Both the position numbers and the translations under genes were made by a program. Under the pieces are notes generated by a model, which saw only the letters and a list, made by a program, of their open reading frames with translations, did not search any database and had not been told where the DNA came from. 64,000 nt of DNA. Origin: Saccharicrinis sp050589685 (GTDB taxonomy: Bacteria > Bacteroidota > Bacteroidia > Bacteroidales > Marinilabiliaceae). The first letter of the stretch is position 1; every line of letters begins with the position of its first letter. This document shows positions 25,765 to 33,826 of the stretch, piece after piece. The stretch covers positions 166,461 through 230,460 of the forward strand of contig NZ_JBNGOS010000005.1 in NCBI RefSeq assembly GCF_050589685.1, given 5' to 3'.

Positions 25765-26940
25765 TTAGTTAAGTAAGTCATCCAGTTTCTCATCCAAAAT
25801 TCTCCCAAATAAGTCTTTACCAATAATTTCACCTTCTTTACTGATCAGGTAATTCGCCGGCAGTTGCCGAACGTTGTATAATCGAGCGGGATATGAGCTG
25901 GTGTATTTGAGGTCACTCACATTTATCCACGGAAGTTTGTCTTGTTCGACGGCAGCTTCCCAAAGCAATTTGCTTTTATCAAGAGATACTTGGTATACCT
26001 CAAAGCCTTTAGGCTTGTACTTATTGTATATTTTCAATAATCGTTTGTTCTCCATTCTGGATTTAGCGTCCCACGATGCCCAAAATGACAGCAATACCAT
26101 TTTCCCGTTCAGGGATGAAAGCTTTATTTTTTTACCATTAAGGTTTTCTTCCTCAATATCGGGTACCGATGCTAAAGTTTTTCCTTCCGCCATTAGCTTC
26201 TCTGTAAACGCTTGTGTGCGTTGTTCTTTTTGAATGCTCAATACAAACTGTTTTAATTGCTGAACCCTTGGTGATTCCGGATACAAGAGATCAAGGCTGG
26301 TGGCAACAGTAGTAAATATATTCAAATCCTTTTTTTCATTAGGGTTCAAAATAAGGCTTCCATCGTCAAAGCGTTGGAATACAGCATAGTAACTAGCGAA
26401 GGAGCGAGAGTTCGTCATCACAAAGTCAAAGATAAAGTCCTTTTGCTTGTCTACTATTTCAATCATTTCATCTCTAATCTTTTTTCTATCATCTTCTTCT
26501 GTTTCGGGAAGGCTGTTGAATACAGTAACTAAACTGTCGATATCGTTTTTCGTATTCTCCAATTTACGATTAAGCGTTTTAACATACGACGATCCCATTG
26601 AATTCTTAACATTGTAGCTTTCCGCTAAATTTGAACTTTCCGCTGTCACTTCAATTTTTTCTGTTGAATCCGCTAACAGGGTTATTAAGTTGTTGTCCGC
26701 TAATTTTAACAAAAGGAATCTGGGGTATTCAAGGCGAGGAATCGAAAATTTAAAGTTTCCATTTGCCTTGAGTTTGATAGAATCCAAATCAACGGTTCCG
26801 TCTAAATTTAGTTGCTGAAAATAGAGTGTTTTTCCTTCGGCACCATTAATTTTACCGCTGACCTTTAATTGGTCTTTATTTGAACAGGCCGTCGCTAAGA
26901 GTATAAACCCTAAAAAAAGTATGATTCGAGATGTATTCAT
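25765..26940 (-). CDS. TlpA-like lipoprotein (DUF4369 + thioredoxin fold) without redox Cys pair
   Basis: A lipoprotein of 391 residues (signal MNTSRIILFLGFILLATAC, Cys19). The N-terminal beta domain (about 20-110) is DUF4369-like with VSGKINGAEGKTLYFQQL. A helical middle leads to a thioredoxin/TlpA fold (about 255-391). Where TlpA proteins have WCxxC, this one has SFWASWDAKSR (about 292), and no cysteine exists apart from the lipid-bearing one. The fold is therefore kept without disulfide chemistry. It stands 54 bp downstream of a similar lipoprotein gene, so the two are probably cotranscribed with the RDD gene. Function: likely a periplasmic binding or structural role; unproven. Confidence 0.85.
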   Translation of the reverse strand: MNTSRIILFLGFILLATACSNKDQLKVSGKINGAEGKTLYFQQLNLDGTVDLDSIKLKANGNFKFSIPRLEYPRFLLLKLADNNLITLLADSTEKIEVTAESSNLAESYNVKNSMGSSYVKTLNRKLENTKNDIDSLVTVFNSLPETEEDDRKKIRDEMIEIVDKQKDFIFDFVMTNSRSFASYYAVFQRFDDGSLILNPNEKKDLNIFTTVATSLDLLYPESPRVQQLKQFVLSIQKEQRTQAFTEKLMAEGKTLASVPDIEEENLNGKKIKLSSLNGKMVLLSFWASWDAKSRMENKRLLKIYNKYKPKGFEVYQVSLDKSKLLWEAAVEQDKLPWINVSDLKYTSSYPARLYNVRQLPANYLISKEGEIIGKDLFGRILDEKLDDLLN

Positions 26941-26994
26941 TTGTCAATTAGTGTTTTGAATTGTCCTTGAGTTTTTGGTCGCCCAAAGATATCA

Positions 26995-28152
26995 TTATTT
27001 TTTGATATTGCTACGTATGGTCAGCTCGAGCTCATCTCCCCAAATGTCCCTGTTTATGATAGTTCCGGCACTGTCAACAACAAAGTTGCATGGGAGGGAC
27101 CGTACACCGGTTTCAACTAAATCTAAAGAATGTACCGACATGGTATCAATCAAGTGCCAATAAGGGAGTCTGTGTTTTTTAATATGGGCCAGCCAATTTT
27201 TTTTGTTTTTGGTGTAGGCTACCATTACGGTTTTTAATCCTTGGGAGCCATAGCGATACATCATACTTTTGGTTTGTTTCAGTTTGGCATCGTCCATCAA
27301 GTCATGGCCCGACCAAAAGATGATGTGGGTAGGTTTTCCGTTCATATCCTTTAGTGTAACGATCTCATTCCAATTGGTTCGCGCTCTCAGTTCGGGAAAC
27401 TTGTTTCCTTTATGATAATGTCCTTCTGCCCGGATTAAAGCGTAGGTTTGCATGATTTTTTTATCGTACTCTGCAAAAAGTTTTTTAAGTTGCTCATCGC
27501 TGGTTAATTGTTCTGCATTATCTACGAATAATTGTAAGTCGGACTCAAGGGAAAAAAGAGAATTGTTGCCTGCTTTTTGGTTTAACATTAAAAAGTCAAT
27601 GATAGGAGAATTAGCCTCCTTTGCAATTCTCAAGCTTTTGTTTCTTAGGTCTTTAATAAGTATATCCTTTCTGCGGTAAAGGTTTTGATACAGGGAGTCG
27701 TTCAGTGCCTGTCCCTCCATATAACTAAATTCCTCCGAAAGTTTTTTAAGTTTAGAGTTAAATTCATGATTTATTTTCTCCAGTTCCCAGTAACTCATCA
27801 AAAGTTTTGAATTGTTGCTTTTACAAGATTCCAGCAGGTTGTTAGCATCAACTTGTAAATAAACATAGTCGGTTGGTTTGAGGAAAAAATTAATCTTGCC
27901 CCCATCCTGAAACTGTAAGTAAAAGAAACCTATTGTTTTAATACTTTGTTTGGAAACAGAAAATACGCCTTCCGAATCTACATCAGCAGTATCTAATGCT
28001 ACATCAGCAGCTCCATCCTCAAACAGAAAAACTTTATTTCCGTTGTAATTGGATATGTGTCCTTCAATTAAAGGAATTTGCTTTACCTTTTTCTCAGAAC
28101 AAGAGGTAATCACAAACAGTAAGCACGCGAGTATATATATAAAGGTTTTCAT
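26995..28152 (-). CDS. Second TlpA-like lipoprotein, also lacking CxxC
   Basis: This 385-residue paralog of its downstream neighbour has lipoprotein signal MKTFIYILACLLFVITSC (Cys18), a DUF4369-like beta domain (EGHISNYNGNKVFLFED) and a helical linker. The C-terminal thioredoxin-like domain has IIFWSGHDLMDDAK (about 280) in place of the WCxxC, so no disulfide site. The cis-Pro loop is present as GVRSLPCNFVVD with one Cys just after the Pro. It overlaps the RDD gene stop by one base, showing tight coupling in the order RDD, this gene, second lipoprotein. Confidence 0.83.
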   Translation of the reverse strand: MKTFIYILACLLFVITSCSEKKVKQIPLIEGHISNYNGNKVFLFEDGAADVALDTADVDSEGVFSVSKQSIKTIGFFYLQFQDGGKINFFLKPTDYVYLQVDANNLLESCKSNNSKLLMSYWELEKINHEFNSKLKKLSEEFSYMEGQALNDSLYQNLYRRKDILIKDLRNKSLRIAKEANSPIIDFLMLNQKAGNNSLFSLESDLQLFVDNAEQLTSDEQLKKLFAEYDKKIMQTYALIRAEGHYHKGNKFPELRARTNWNEIVTLKDMNGKPTHIIFWSGHDLMDDAKLKQTKSMMYRYGSQGLKTVMVAYTKNKKNWLAHIKKHRLPYWHLIDTMSVHSLDLVETGVRSLPCNFVVDSAGTIINRDIWGDELELTIRSNIKK

Positions 28153-28874
28153 TATTTGTGTAAATGGTTAAAATCTTTCAACAAGTCTTCTAAAAATGTT
28201 TTAGCCGATCCGTTAATATCCCGTATCTCTAACTTTTGTTTCAGTGCATTCTGCAATTTAAGTTGCATAGGATGGTATTCAACATCAGTACCGGTATCGT
28301 TTTTCGCCTCCACAAAATTCAATACTTCTTTGATAGTGGCAGCATCTTCATCGCTCAACCGACTCGATTGTGGATAAACGGTTGTGTAATCTTTGGGCAC
28401 TTCGATGTATGTGGTTTCTTCAAATAGATTTTTGTGCGAAGTTTTAACCACGGAAGTGCCTGTGGCCAAATCGCCTAAACGTTGGGATTTATTACTTACC
28501 AAAATGGCAAGTACCGCCACAGCACCCGACAATAGCCATATGTCAATTATACGCATAATCCATCTTATAAGACAGGTGCCCAAGGTTAGTTCGGAGCCAT
28601 CGAGTTTAGCCACCCTTATTTTGAGTACCATTTTACCAAATGTTTGGCCATTTAAAAACAACTCGGAAAGTAAACTGTAGAACATAATGGGTAATACAAA
28701 AATAATCTGCCACAATTGAAGGCCTCCGGTTTGCGAAAAAACAATCAACCATAGGATTGCCCATGAACTTAATACCAAAAGGTCAAAACCAAAAGCCAAT
28801 ATACGATCGCCTATGCCTGCCATCCTATATTCCAAATCAATATTTTGAGTAGTGGAAACACTTACGTACTCCAT
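28152..28874 (-). CDS. RDD-family membrane protein
   Basis: A 240-residue membrane protein. The RDD signature is present: an Arg in YRMAGIGDRILAFGFD (about 17-32), where the second helix carries the Asp pair, then two to three further helices (about 56-75, 105-125). The soluble C-terminal part (about 150-240) is specific to Bacteroidota versions and ends in a helical segment. RDD proteins are mostly uncharacterised; some are ion antiporters. It is divergent from the SpoIIM-like operon with back-to-back -7 boxes in the 110-bp gap, a pairing I recall as common in this phylum. Confidence 0.85.
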   Translation of the reverse strand: MEYVSVSTTQNIDLEYRMAGIGDRILAFGFDLLVLSSWAILWLIVFSQTGGLQLWQIIFVLPIMFYSLLSELFLNGQTFGKMVLKIRVAKLDGSELTLGTCLIRWIMRIIDIWLLSGAVAVLAILVSNKSQRLGDLATGTSVVKTSHKNLFEETTYIEVPKDYTTVYPQSSRLSDEDAATIKEVLNFVEAKNDTGTDVEYHPMQLKLQNALKQKLEIRDINGSAKTFLEDLLKDFNHLHK

Positions 28875-28907
28875 GAATACAGTTTAAATTGTTAAATAAA
28901 CGGAAAT

Positions 28908-28915
28908 CAAATGTA
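28908..28915 (-). promoter_or_regulatory. Putative -7 box for the RDD operon
   Basis: Minus strand TACATTTG, an exact TAnnTTTG match, 34 bp before the RDD start. A second match (TAAATTTG, 28917-28924) lies next to it. No -33 TTTG at normal distance. Confidence 0.4.
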
Positions 28916-28935
28916 ACAAATTTACTTCTATTACT

Positions 28936-28943
28936 TATATTTG
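28936..28943 (+). promoter_or_regulatory. Putative -7 box for the SpoIIM-MoxR-DUF58 operon
   Basis: TATATTTG, an exact TAnnTTTG match, 41 bp before the GTG start at 28985. It sits back to back with the minus-strand boxes at 28908-28924, so both divergent operons appear to be read from a 36-bp core. Confidence 0.45.
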
Positions 28944-28984
28944 AATCATTAATACGTCCTATTTTTAATTGAGCTTAACTTGTC

Positions 28985-29980
28985 GTGAAAGAAATAACCT
29001 TTATTAACCGCAATAAGTCGCGCTGGCAAAGTTTTGAGGAAAACATGAAGAAGGGCGATAAATTGAACCCGGACGAGCTTGCCGACCAGTTTATACAATT
29101 GACCGACGATTTGGCATATGCGAGAACGTTCTTTCCAAAGTCAGGAACGATTTCATATCTCAATTCATTAACGGTAAAAACACACCAGGAGATATACAAA
29201 AACAAGAAGGAGAAGTCGAGTCGTTTTAAAACTTTCTGGTTGACGGAACTTCCGTTGGAATTTTATCACAGTCGAAAGTACTTCCTTATATCCTTGGTTA
29301 TTTTTTTAATAGCCGGAACGCTTGGTGCAGTTTCTGCCTTAAATGACGATGGTTTTGTTCGGCTGATTTTAGGGGATACCTATGTGAACACTACTCTCGA
29401 CAATATTGAAAAAGGTGACCCAATGGGTATCTATGGGACCATGGGAGAGTTTGAAATGTTTTTAGCCATCACATCCAATAATATTTGGGTTTCGTTCGTG
29501 GTTTTTGTTTTTGGCATGCTTACCTCGCTTGGCGTTGGTTTTGTTCTGGTGCAAAACGGTATCATGGTAGGAGCGTTTCAGGCATTTTTTTATCAAAAGC
29601 AGCTGTTCTCGGTTTCTTCCTTAGCTATTTATATTCACGGAGCGTTGGAGCTTCCGGGAATTGTGATTGCAGGGGGAGCCGGAATTATTTTAGGGAATAG
29701 TTTTTTGTTTCCCGGAACCCTCCCCCGAATTACTGCCCTGGGTATCGGAGTGCGGAGAGGCGTGAAAATTATGATTGGGTTGGTGCCCATTTTTTTGGTA
29801 GCTGGATTTTTAGAGAGTTTTGTTACCAGGCATTATGATAACATGCCACTTAGCATTAATTTAATCATCATATTGGGTTCGTTGTCATTTATCATTTGGT
29901 ATTTCTTCAGATACCCAAATTTGGTTTTTAAAAGATTTACAAAGGAAGCTCACCATTTAAAATCCAAACAAATTAAATAA
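28985..29980 (+). CDS. Stage II sporulation protein M-like (SpoIIM/DUF95) membrane protein
   Basis: A 331-residue membrane protein of the SpoIIM family. A soluble helical N-terminus (about 1-95, with QLTDDLAYARTFFP) precedes a first helix at about 100-120, a soluble loop and four further helices. Conserved family segments are FGMLTSLGVGFVLVQNG and YIHGALELPGIVIAGGAG. The organism shows no sign of sporulation. In Bacteroidota this gene regularly opens the operon with DUF4129, DUF4350, MoxR and DUF58 genes (family knowledge). Start is GTG. The next gene starts 6 bp after its stop. Confidence 0.88.
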   Translation: MKEITFINRNKSRWQSFEENMKKGDKLNPDELADQFIQLTDDLAYARTFFPKSGTISYLNSLTVKTHQEIYKNKKEKSSRFKTFWLTELPLEFYHSRKYFLISLVIFLIAGTLGAVSALNDDGFVRLILGDTYVNTTLDNIEKGDPMGIYGTMGEFEMFLAITSNNIWVSFVVFVFGMLTSLGVGFVLVQNGIMVGAFQAFFYQKQLFSVSSLAIYIHGALELPGIVIAGGAGIILGNSFLFPGTLPRITALGIGVRRGVKIMIGLVPIFLVAGFLESFVTRHYDNMPLSINLIIILGSLSFIIWYFFRYPNLVFKRFTKEAHHLKSKQIK

Positions 29981-29986
29981 GAATAT

Positions 29987-30859
29987 ATGTTTGACGAGAA
30001 AGTAGAATTAAGGAGAAAAAGAGATTTTAGCGACGTTTTAAATGCCACGTTTGCGTTTATTAGACAGGAATATAAAGTCCTGGGGTATGCATTGCTTTTG
30101 TATGCGGGTATCCCCGTGCTTATTCAAGCCATATTAAGTGGTATTTATGTAGATACTACATTAACTAATTTCCTGAATAATATTGGGAATCCATCTGCGT
30201 CAGAGGAGTTTGTGCGTACGATGCCCGGCAAAGCGATTATGTTTAATATGATTAATCTTATTGTACAAATATTCTTGACTGGATTGGCCTATTGTTATGT
30301 TGTTCTCTATGTAGAAAGGGGGGCGGGAAATGTTGAGGTTAAGGAAGTTTGGAATAAATTCACTTCGTTATTTGCCGCATATATCGGATTTAATATCATT
30401 TCGGTTTTGGTAGTTATTGTTGCCTTTATTGCATTGATTGTTCCAGGTATATATGTGATGGTGCCATTGTCCTTAATCTTAATCGTTAAAACAGCAGAAA
30501 ACGAAGGGTTTGGAAATACTTTATCAAGATGTTTTTATTTGGTGAAAGATCACTGGTGGCAAACATTCGGATTATTAATCATTGCATCTATTATCATGTT
30601 TGTATTGAGTGCTGTTTTTGGTGTTCCCGCCGGTATAATTGCCGGAGCTCAAAGTGTTTTGGAGGAAAACATGACGGGCGTTTCCATACCTTTTATGATT
30701 ACCACCGTTATATCCACCATCGGAACCGCGATTGTAACACCACTTCCCTCCATTGTTATCTCGTTTCAATATTACAGCCTGGTAGAACATAAGGATAACT
30801 TGTCATTATTGGGCAAGATTGACAAAATTAACGAAGAGCCGGAAGTCAAAGATGAATAG
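29987..30859 (+). CDS. Multi-helix membrane protein of unknown function in MoxR operon
   Basis: A 290-residue protein with about six membrane helices (about 35-58, 85-108, 125-160, 175-200, 205-228, 235-262). The start region ELRRKRDFSDVLNATFAFIR is the usual amphipathic entry of Bacteroidota homologs. A glycine-rich VPGIYVMVPLSLI loop and the helix-turn NTLSRCFYLVKDHWWQTFG resemble glycerophosphodiesterase-type membrane domains and DUF975, but I cannot assign either. Position between the SpoIIM-like and DUF4129 genes suggests it belongs to the same membrane complex. The next gene overlaps its end by 8 bp. Confidence 0.75.
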   Translation: MFDEKVELRRKRDFSDVLNATFAFIRQEYKVLGYALLLYAGIPVLIQAILSGIYVDTTLTNFLNNIGNPSASEEFVRTMPGKAIMFNMINLIVQIFLTGLAYCYVVLYVERGAGNVEVKEVWNKFTSLFAAYIGFNIISVLVVIVAFIALIVPGIYVMVPLSLILIVKTAENEGFGNTLSRCFYLVKDHWWQTFGLLIIASIIMFVLSAVFGVPAGIIAGAQSVLEENMTGVSIPFMITTVISTIGTAIVTPLPSIVISFQYYSLVEHKDNLSLLGKIDKINEEPEVKDE

Positions 30860-31586
30860 CAAATCGCGTTATACAATTCTATTTTTAATCCTACTTACTT
30901 TAATTGGGAAGGATGCCAATGCCCAGGATTCTGCCAAAGTGGAGGCTTGGGATAGGTCGCATGTGGATTACAGGCCTGCATCCATCGACAAAATGGAAGC
31001 GTATAAGCGAATGCCCCAATATGTTTATGACAGGTACGAGAAACCTGAAACCTGGTGGGAAAAATTCAAGCGATGGTTCTGGTCGAAGATTTTACGCAGT
31101 GGGTTAAATGGTAAGGCCTTTTTATATGTGCTGATGGGAATGGCTGTTTTAATATTGCTGTTTGTGATTTTAAAACTATTGGGCATTAAAATTTCTAGCT
31201 TGTTTATCTTTACCGGAGACAGTAAAGTTCAAAACCTCAGTTTTAAACAGGGGGATGATGATATTTACAACGAAAATCTGGAAAAAGTTTTAGATGTGGC
31301 CATAAAAAACAAGGCCTATCGCGAGGCGGTAAGGGTAATGTACCTTTTAAGTTTAAGACATTTGGATAGTTCGGATTTGATTGAATGGAAACCCTGGAAA
31401 ACCAATAAGGAATATTATTACGAGTTAAAGTCGGGCGAACACAAAAAATTGTTTAAAAGATTGGTAATAAGCTACGAATATATCTGGTATGGCCAATTTA
31501 GTGTAGAGGCAGAAAAGTTTGGGTTCGTTCGCTCAGAGTTTGATGCGTTTGAACGACTCATTCAAAAAGGAAAAATTTCGGCTTAA
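30852..31586 (+). CDS. DUF4129-type membrane protein
   Basis: I took ATG 30852, which yields a signal peptide (MNSKSRYTILFLILLTLIGKDANAQ) and overlaps the upstream stop by 8 bp. An upstream in-frame start at 30819 would bury the signal. The 244-residue protein has a periplasmic stretch (about 26-80), one membrane helix (about 90-115) and a cytoplasmic C-terminal domain (about 140-240) with KNKAYREAVRVMYLLSLRHLD and YEYIWYGQF, the DUF4129 core. DUF4129 proteins are regular partners of MoxR and DUF58; their role is unknown. Confidence 0.85.
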   Translation: MNSKSRYTILFLILLTLIGKDANAQDSAKVEAWDRSHVDYRPASIDKMEAYKRMPQYVYDRYEKPETWWEKFKRWFWSKILRSGLNGKAFLYVLMGMAVLILLFVILKLLGIKISSLFIFTGDSKVQNLSFKQGDDDIYNENLEKVLDVAIKNKAYREAVRVMYLLSLRHLDSSDLIEWKPWKTNKEYYYELKSGEHKKLFKRLVISYEYIWYGQFSVEAEKFGFVRSEFDAFERLIQKGKISA

Positions 31587-31588
31587 CC

Positions 31589-32794
31589 ATGGGAAAAGGT
31601 ATACATAACAAATATCTGGTTTTTGGAGTTACAGCTGCCTTTATGTTGTATTTAATGGTTCTGATAATTTCGCCCGGCCAGATAGATTGGAGCCTTAGTT
31701 TTTCAAAAGATGATAAAATTCCGTTTGGTAACAGTATCTTGTTTGATGAATTGGAGCAGCTGTTTGCCAAAGAGGATATTAAAACAGCTCATACGCCCAT
31801 CTATAATTTTTTAAAGGACAGGCGCCTTGAGGGTGCGGGAATCATTTATATCAACGATTCGTTTGAACCGGACAAATTTGATTTGGGAAAAATGTTGAAT
31901 GTTGTTGAATCCGGTAATAATATATTTATAGCTGCGGTAGAGTTTTCCGAACAAGTAAAAGATACCCTAGGATTTAAGATGGATGAGGATTTTTCGTTTA
32001 GATTAATGCAACAGGATTCCATTCAGTTAAACCTGGTAAACCCAAAACTTAAATCCCCATGGGGATACCATTACAAAAGAGCTTACCACAGAGCTTATTT
32101 TCAATCGTACGACACACTAAAAACAACTGTACTCGGATTGGGGGAAAAAGCTAAAACCAATTTTATTAAAATAAAATATGGAGCAGGAAACTTCTTTATC
32201 AATACCAACCCATTGGCATTTACCAATTATAATTTGTTGATTGGAGAGAACTACGAATACGTCTTTAAATGTTTGTCCTACCTTCCCGGAGCAGAGGTTA
32301 TTTGGGACGAGTTTTACAAGCAGGATGCGCCAATCTCAGGATCGGAGTTTAGATACATACTCTCGCAAAAAGCGTTGCGATATGCCTGGTATATTATGTT
32401 TTTCGGGATTCTCATCTACATGGTTTTTGCGGCTAAACGTCAACAGCGGATGATACCCATCATTAACGCTCCTGAAAATACTACCCTTACCTTTATTGAA
32501 ACCATAGGCCGGTTGTATTTCAGGAAAAGGGACCATCTCGATATCGCAAAAAAGAAGTATACCTATTTTCTGGAGTTTCTACGAACAAAATATTACATCG
32601 ATACGGCTAATATAAATTCCGAATTGTACGATGCGATAGCCGAAAAATGTGAGGTGCCAATCAGAACCGTAAAACAGCTTTTTGATATTGCGGTAAAACT
32701 GCAGCAGGTTAAAAGTATTTCGGAAGAGGATTTAGAGCAGTTTAATAAGAAAATTGAATTTTTCTACGATAAATGTAGGACTACAAAAAAATAA
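31589..32794 (+). CDS. DUF4350-domain membrane protein
   Basis: A 401-residue protein with helix 1 at about 8-28 and helix 2 at about 268-288. Between them lies a Rossmann-like DUF4350 domain (SILFDELEQLFA, the NIFIAAVEF strand, and the GAEVIWDEFY stretch), predicted periplasmic. A cytoplasmic C-terminal helical region (about 310-400) with RLYFRKRDHLDIAKKKYTYF follows. In other bacteria DUF4350 sits next to DUF4129 and MoxR exactly as here. It starts 2 bp after the previous stop and ends 11 bp before the MoxR gene. Confidence 0.87.
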   Translation: MGKGIHNKYLVFGVTAAFMLYLMVLIISPGQIDWSLSFSKDDKIPFGNSILFDELEQLFAKEDIKTAHTPIYNFLKDRRLEGAGIIYINDSFEPDKFDLGKMLNVVESGNNIFIAAVEFSEQVKDTLGFKMDEDFSFRLMQQDSIQLNLVNPKLKSPWGYHYKRAYHRAYFQSYDTLKTTVLGLGEKAKTNFIKIKYGAGNFFINTNPLAFTNYNLLIGENYEYVFKCLSYLPGAEVIWDEFYKQDAPISGSEFRYILSQKALRYAWYIMFFGILIYMVFAAKRQQRMIPIINAPENTTLTFIETIGRLYFRKRDHLDIAKKKYTYFLEFLRTKYYIDTANINSELYDAIAEKCEVPIRTVKQLFDIAVKLQQVKSISEEDLEQFNKKIEFFYDKCRTTKK

Positions 32795-32805
32795 AGACTC
32801 AAAAT

Positions 32806-33786
32806 ATGCAAGACCAAACACCATTTGAAAACAGACTTGATCTGGAGGAATTAAACCGTGCCGCATTTCAAATAAAAAACGAGATAGCAAAAGTTATCGT
32901 TGGGCAGGAAAAAATCATTGACTTGATGTTAACCGCCTTGTTGGCCAATGGTCATATTTTATTGGAAGGTGTTCCCGGCGTGGCAAAAACCATGCTTTCC
33001 AAATTAATGGCCAGATGCATATCTTCAGGGTTTAAACGAATCCAGTTTACGCCAGACCTGATGCCCTCGGATGTTTTGGGAACCACCATTTTTAATATGG
33101 GGAAATCGGAGTTTGAATTCAAACAAGGCCCCATCTTTTCAAATTTGATTTTGATAGATGAAATCAACCGTGCGCCCGCAAAAACACAGGCAGCCCTGTT
33201 CGAGGTAATGGAAGAACGTCAGGTAACCGTTGATGGAGAATGCAGAAAGATGGAAGCGCCGTTTATCGTGTTTGCAACGCAAAACCCGGTGGAGCACGAA
33301 GGTACTTACCGTTTGCCTGAGGCTCAGCTGGACCGTTTCTTGTTTAAGATTGAACTGGATTATCCATCATTAGCAGAGGAGGTACAAATATTAAGCAATG
33401 CACAAGAACGTGCAAATACAGCAGAACTGTCGCTGGTGAATGCGGTAATTTCGGCAGATCAGATGGTGGCTTTGCAGGAATTGGTAAGAAAAGTGTTGGT
33501 GGAACCTAACCTGATCCGGTATATTGCCCAGGTTGTTGAGAAGACCCGTAAATCAAATGCCCTGTTTTTAGGAGGAAGCCCGAGGGCTTCGCTTGCTATT
33601 TTGAATGCGGCCAAAGCATATGCGGCTATAGAAGCACGTGATTTTGTGACTCCTGAAGACATTAAGTTTGTAATTACACCTGTATTGACACATCGTGTTA
33701 TCCTAACTCCCGAAAAGGAAATGGAAGGAGTAAAGACCAATGCCGTAATTCAACAAATTGTGGATTCTGTTGAAATACCCAGGTAA
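32806..33786 (+). CDS. MoxR-family AAA+ ATPase
   Basis: A 326-residue cytoplasmic AAA+ ATPase. Walker A is GVPGVAKT (55-62), Walker B LILIDEINRAP (about 114-124), sensor 1 lies in FATQNPVEHEGTY, and the Arg finger/sensor 2 region is GGSPRASLAI. MoxR proteins act as chaperones that load metal or mature complexes, usually with von Willebrand A partners. Here the partner is the DUF58 protein in the next gene, whose C-terminus has a vWA-like fold. Length and motif order are typical. Confidence 0.93.
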   Translation: MQDQTPFENRLDLEELNRAAFQIKNEIAKVIVGQEKIIDLMLTALLANGHILLEGVPGVAKTMLSKLMARCISSGFKRIQFTPDLMPSDVLGTTIFNMGKSEFEFKQGPIFSNLILIDEINRAPAKTQAALFEVMEERQVTVDGECRKMEAPFIVFATQNPVEHEGTYRLPEAQLDRFLFKIELDYPSLAEEVQILSNAQERANTAELSLVNAVISADQMVALQELVRKVLVEPNLIRYIAQVVEKTRKSNALFLGGSPRASLAILNAAKAYAAIEARDFVTPEDIKFVITPVLTHRVILTPEKEMEGVKTNAVIQQIVDSVEIPR

Positions 33787-33826
33787 GCAAAGTCCAATCA
33801 GTTTTTAATATCTAATTAAGGTGGTA

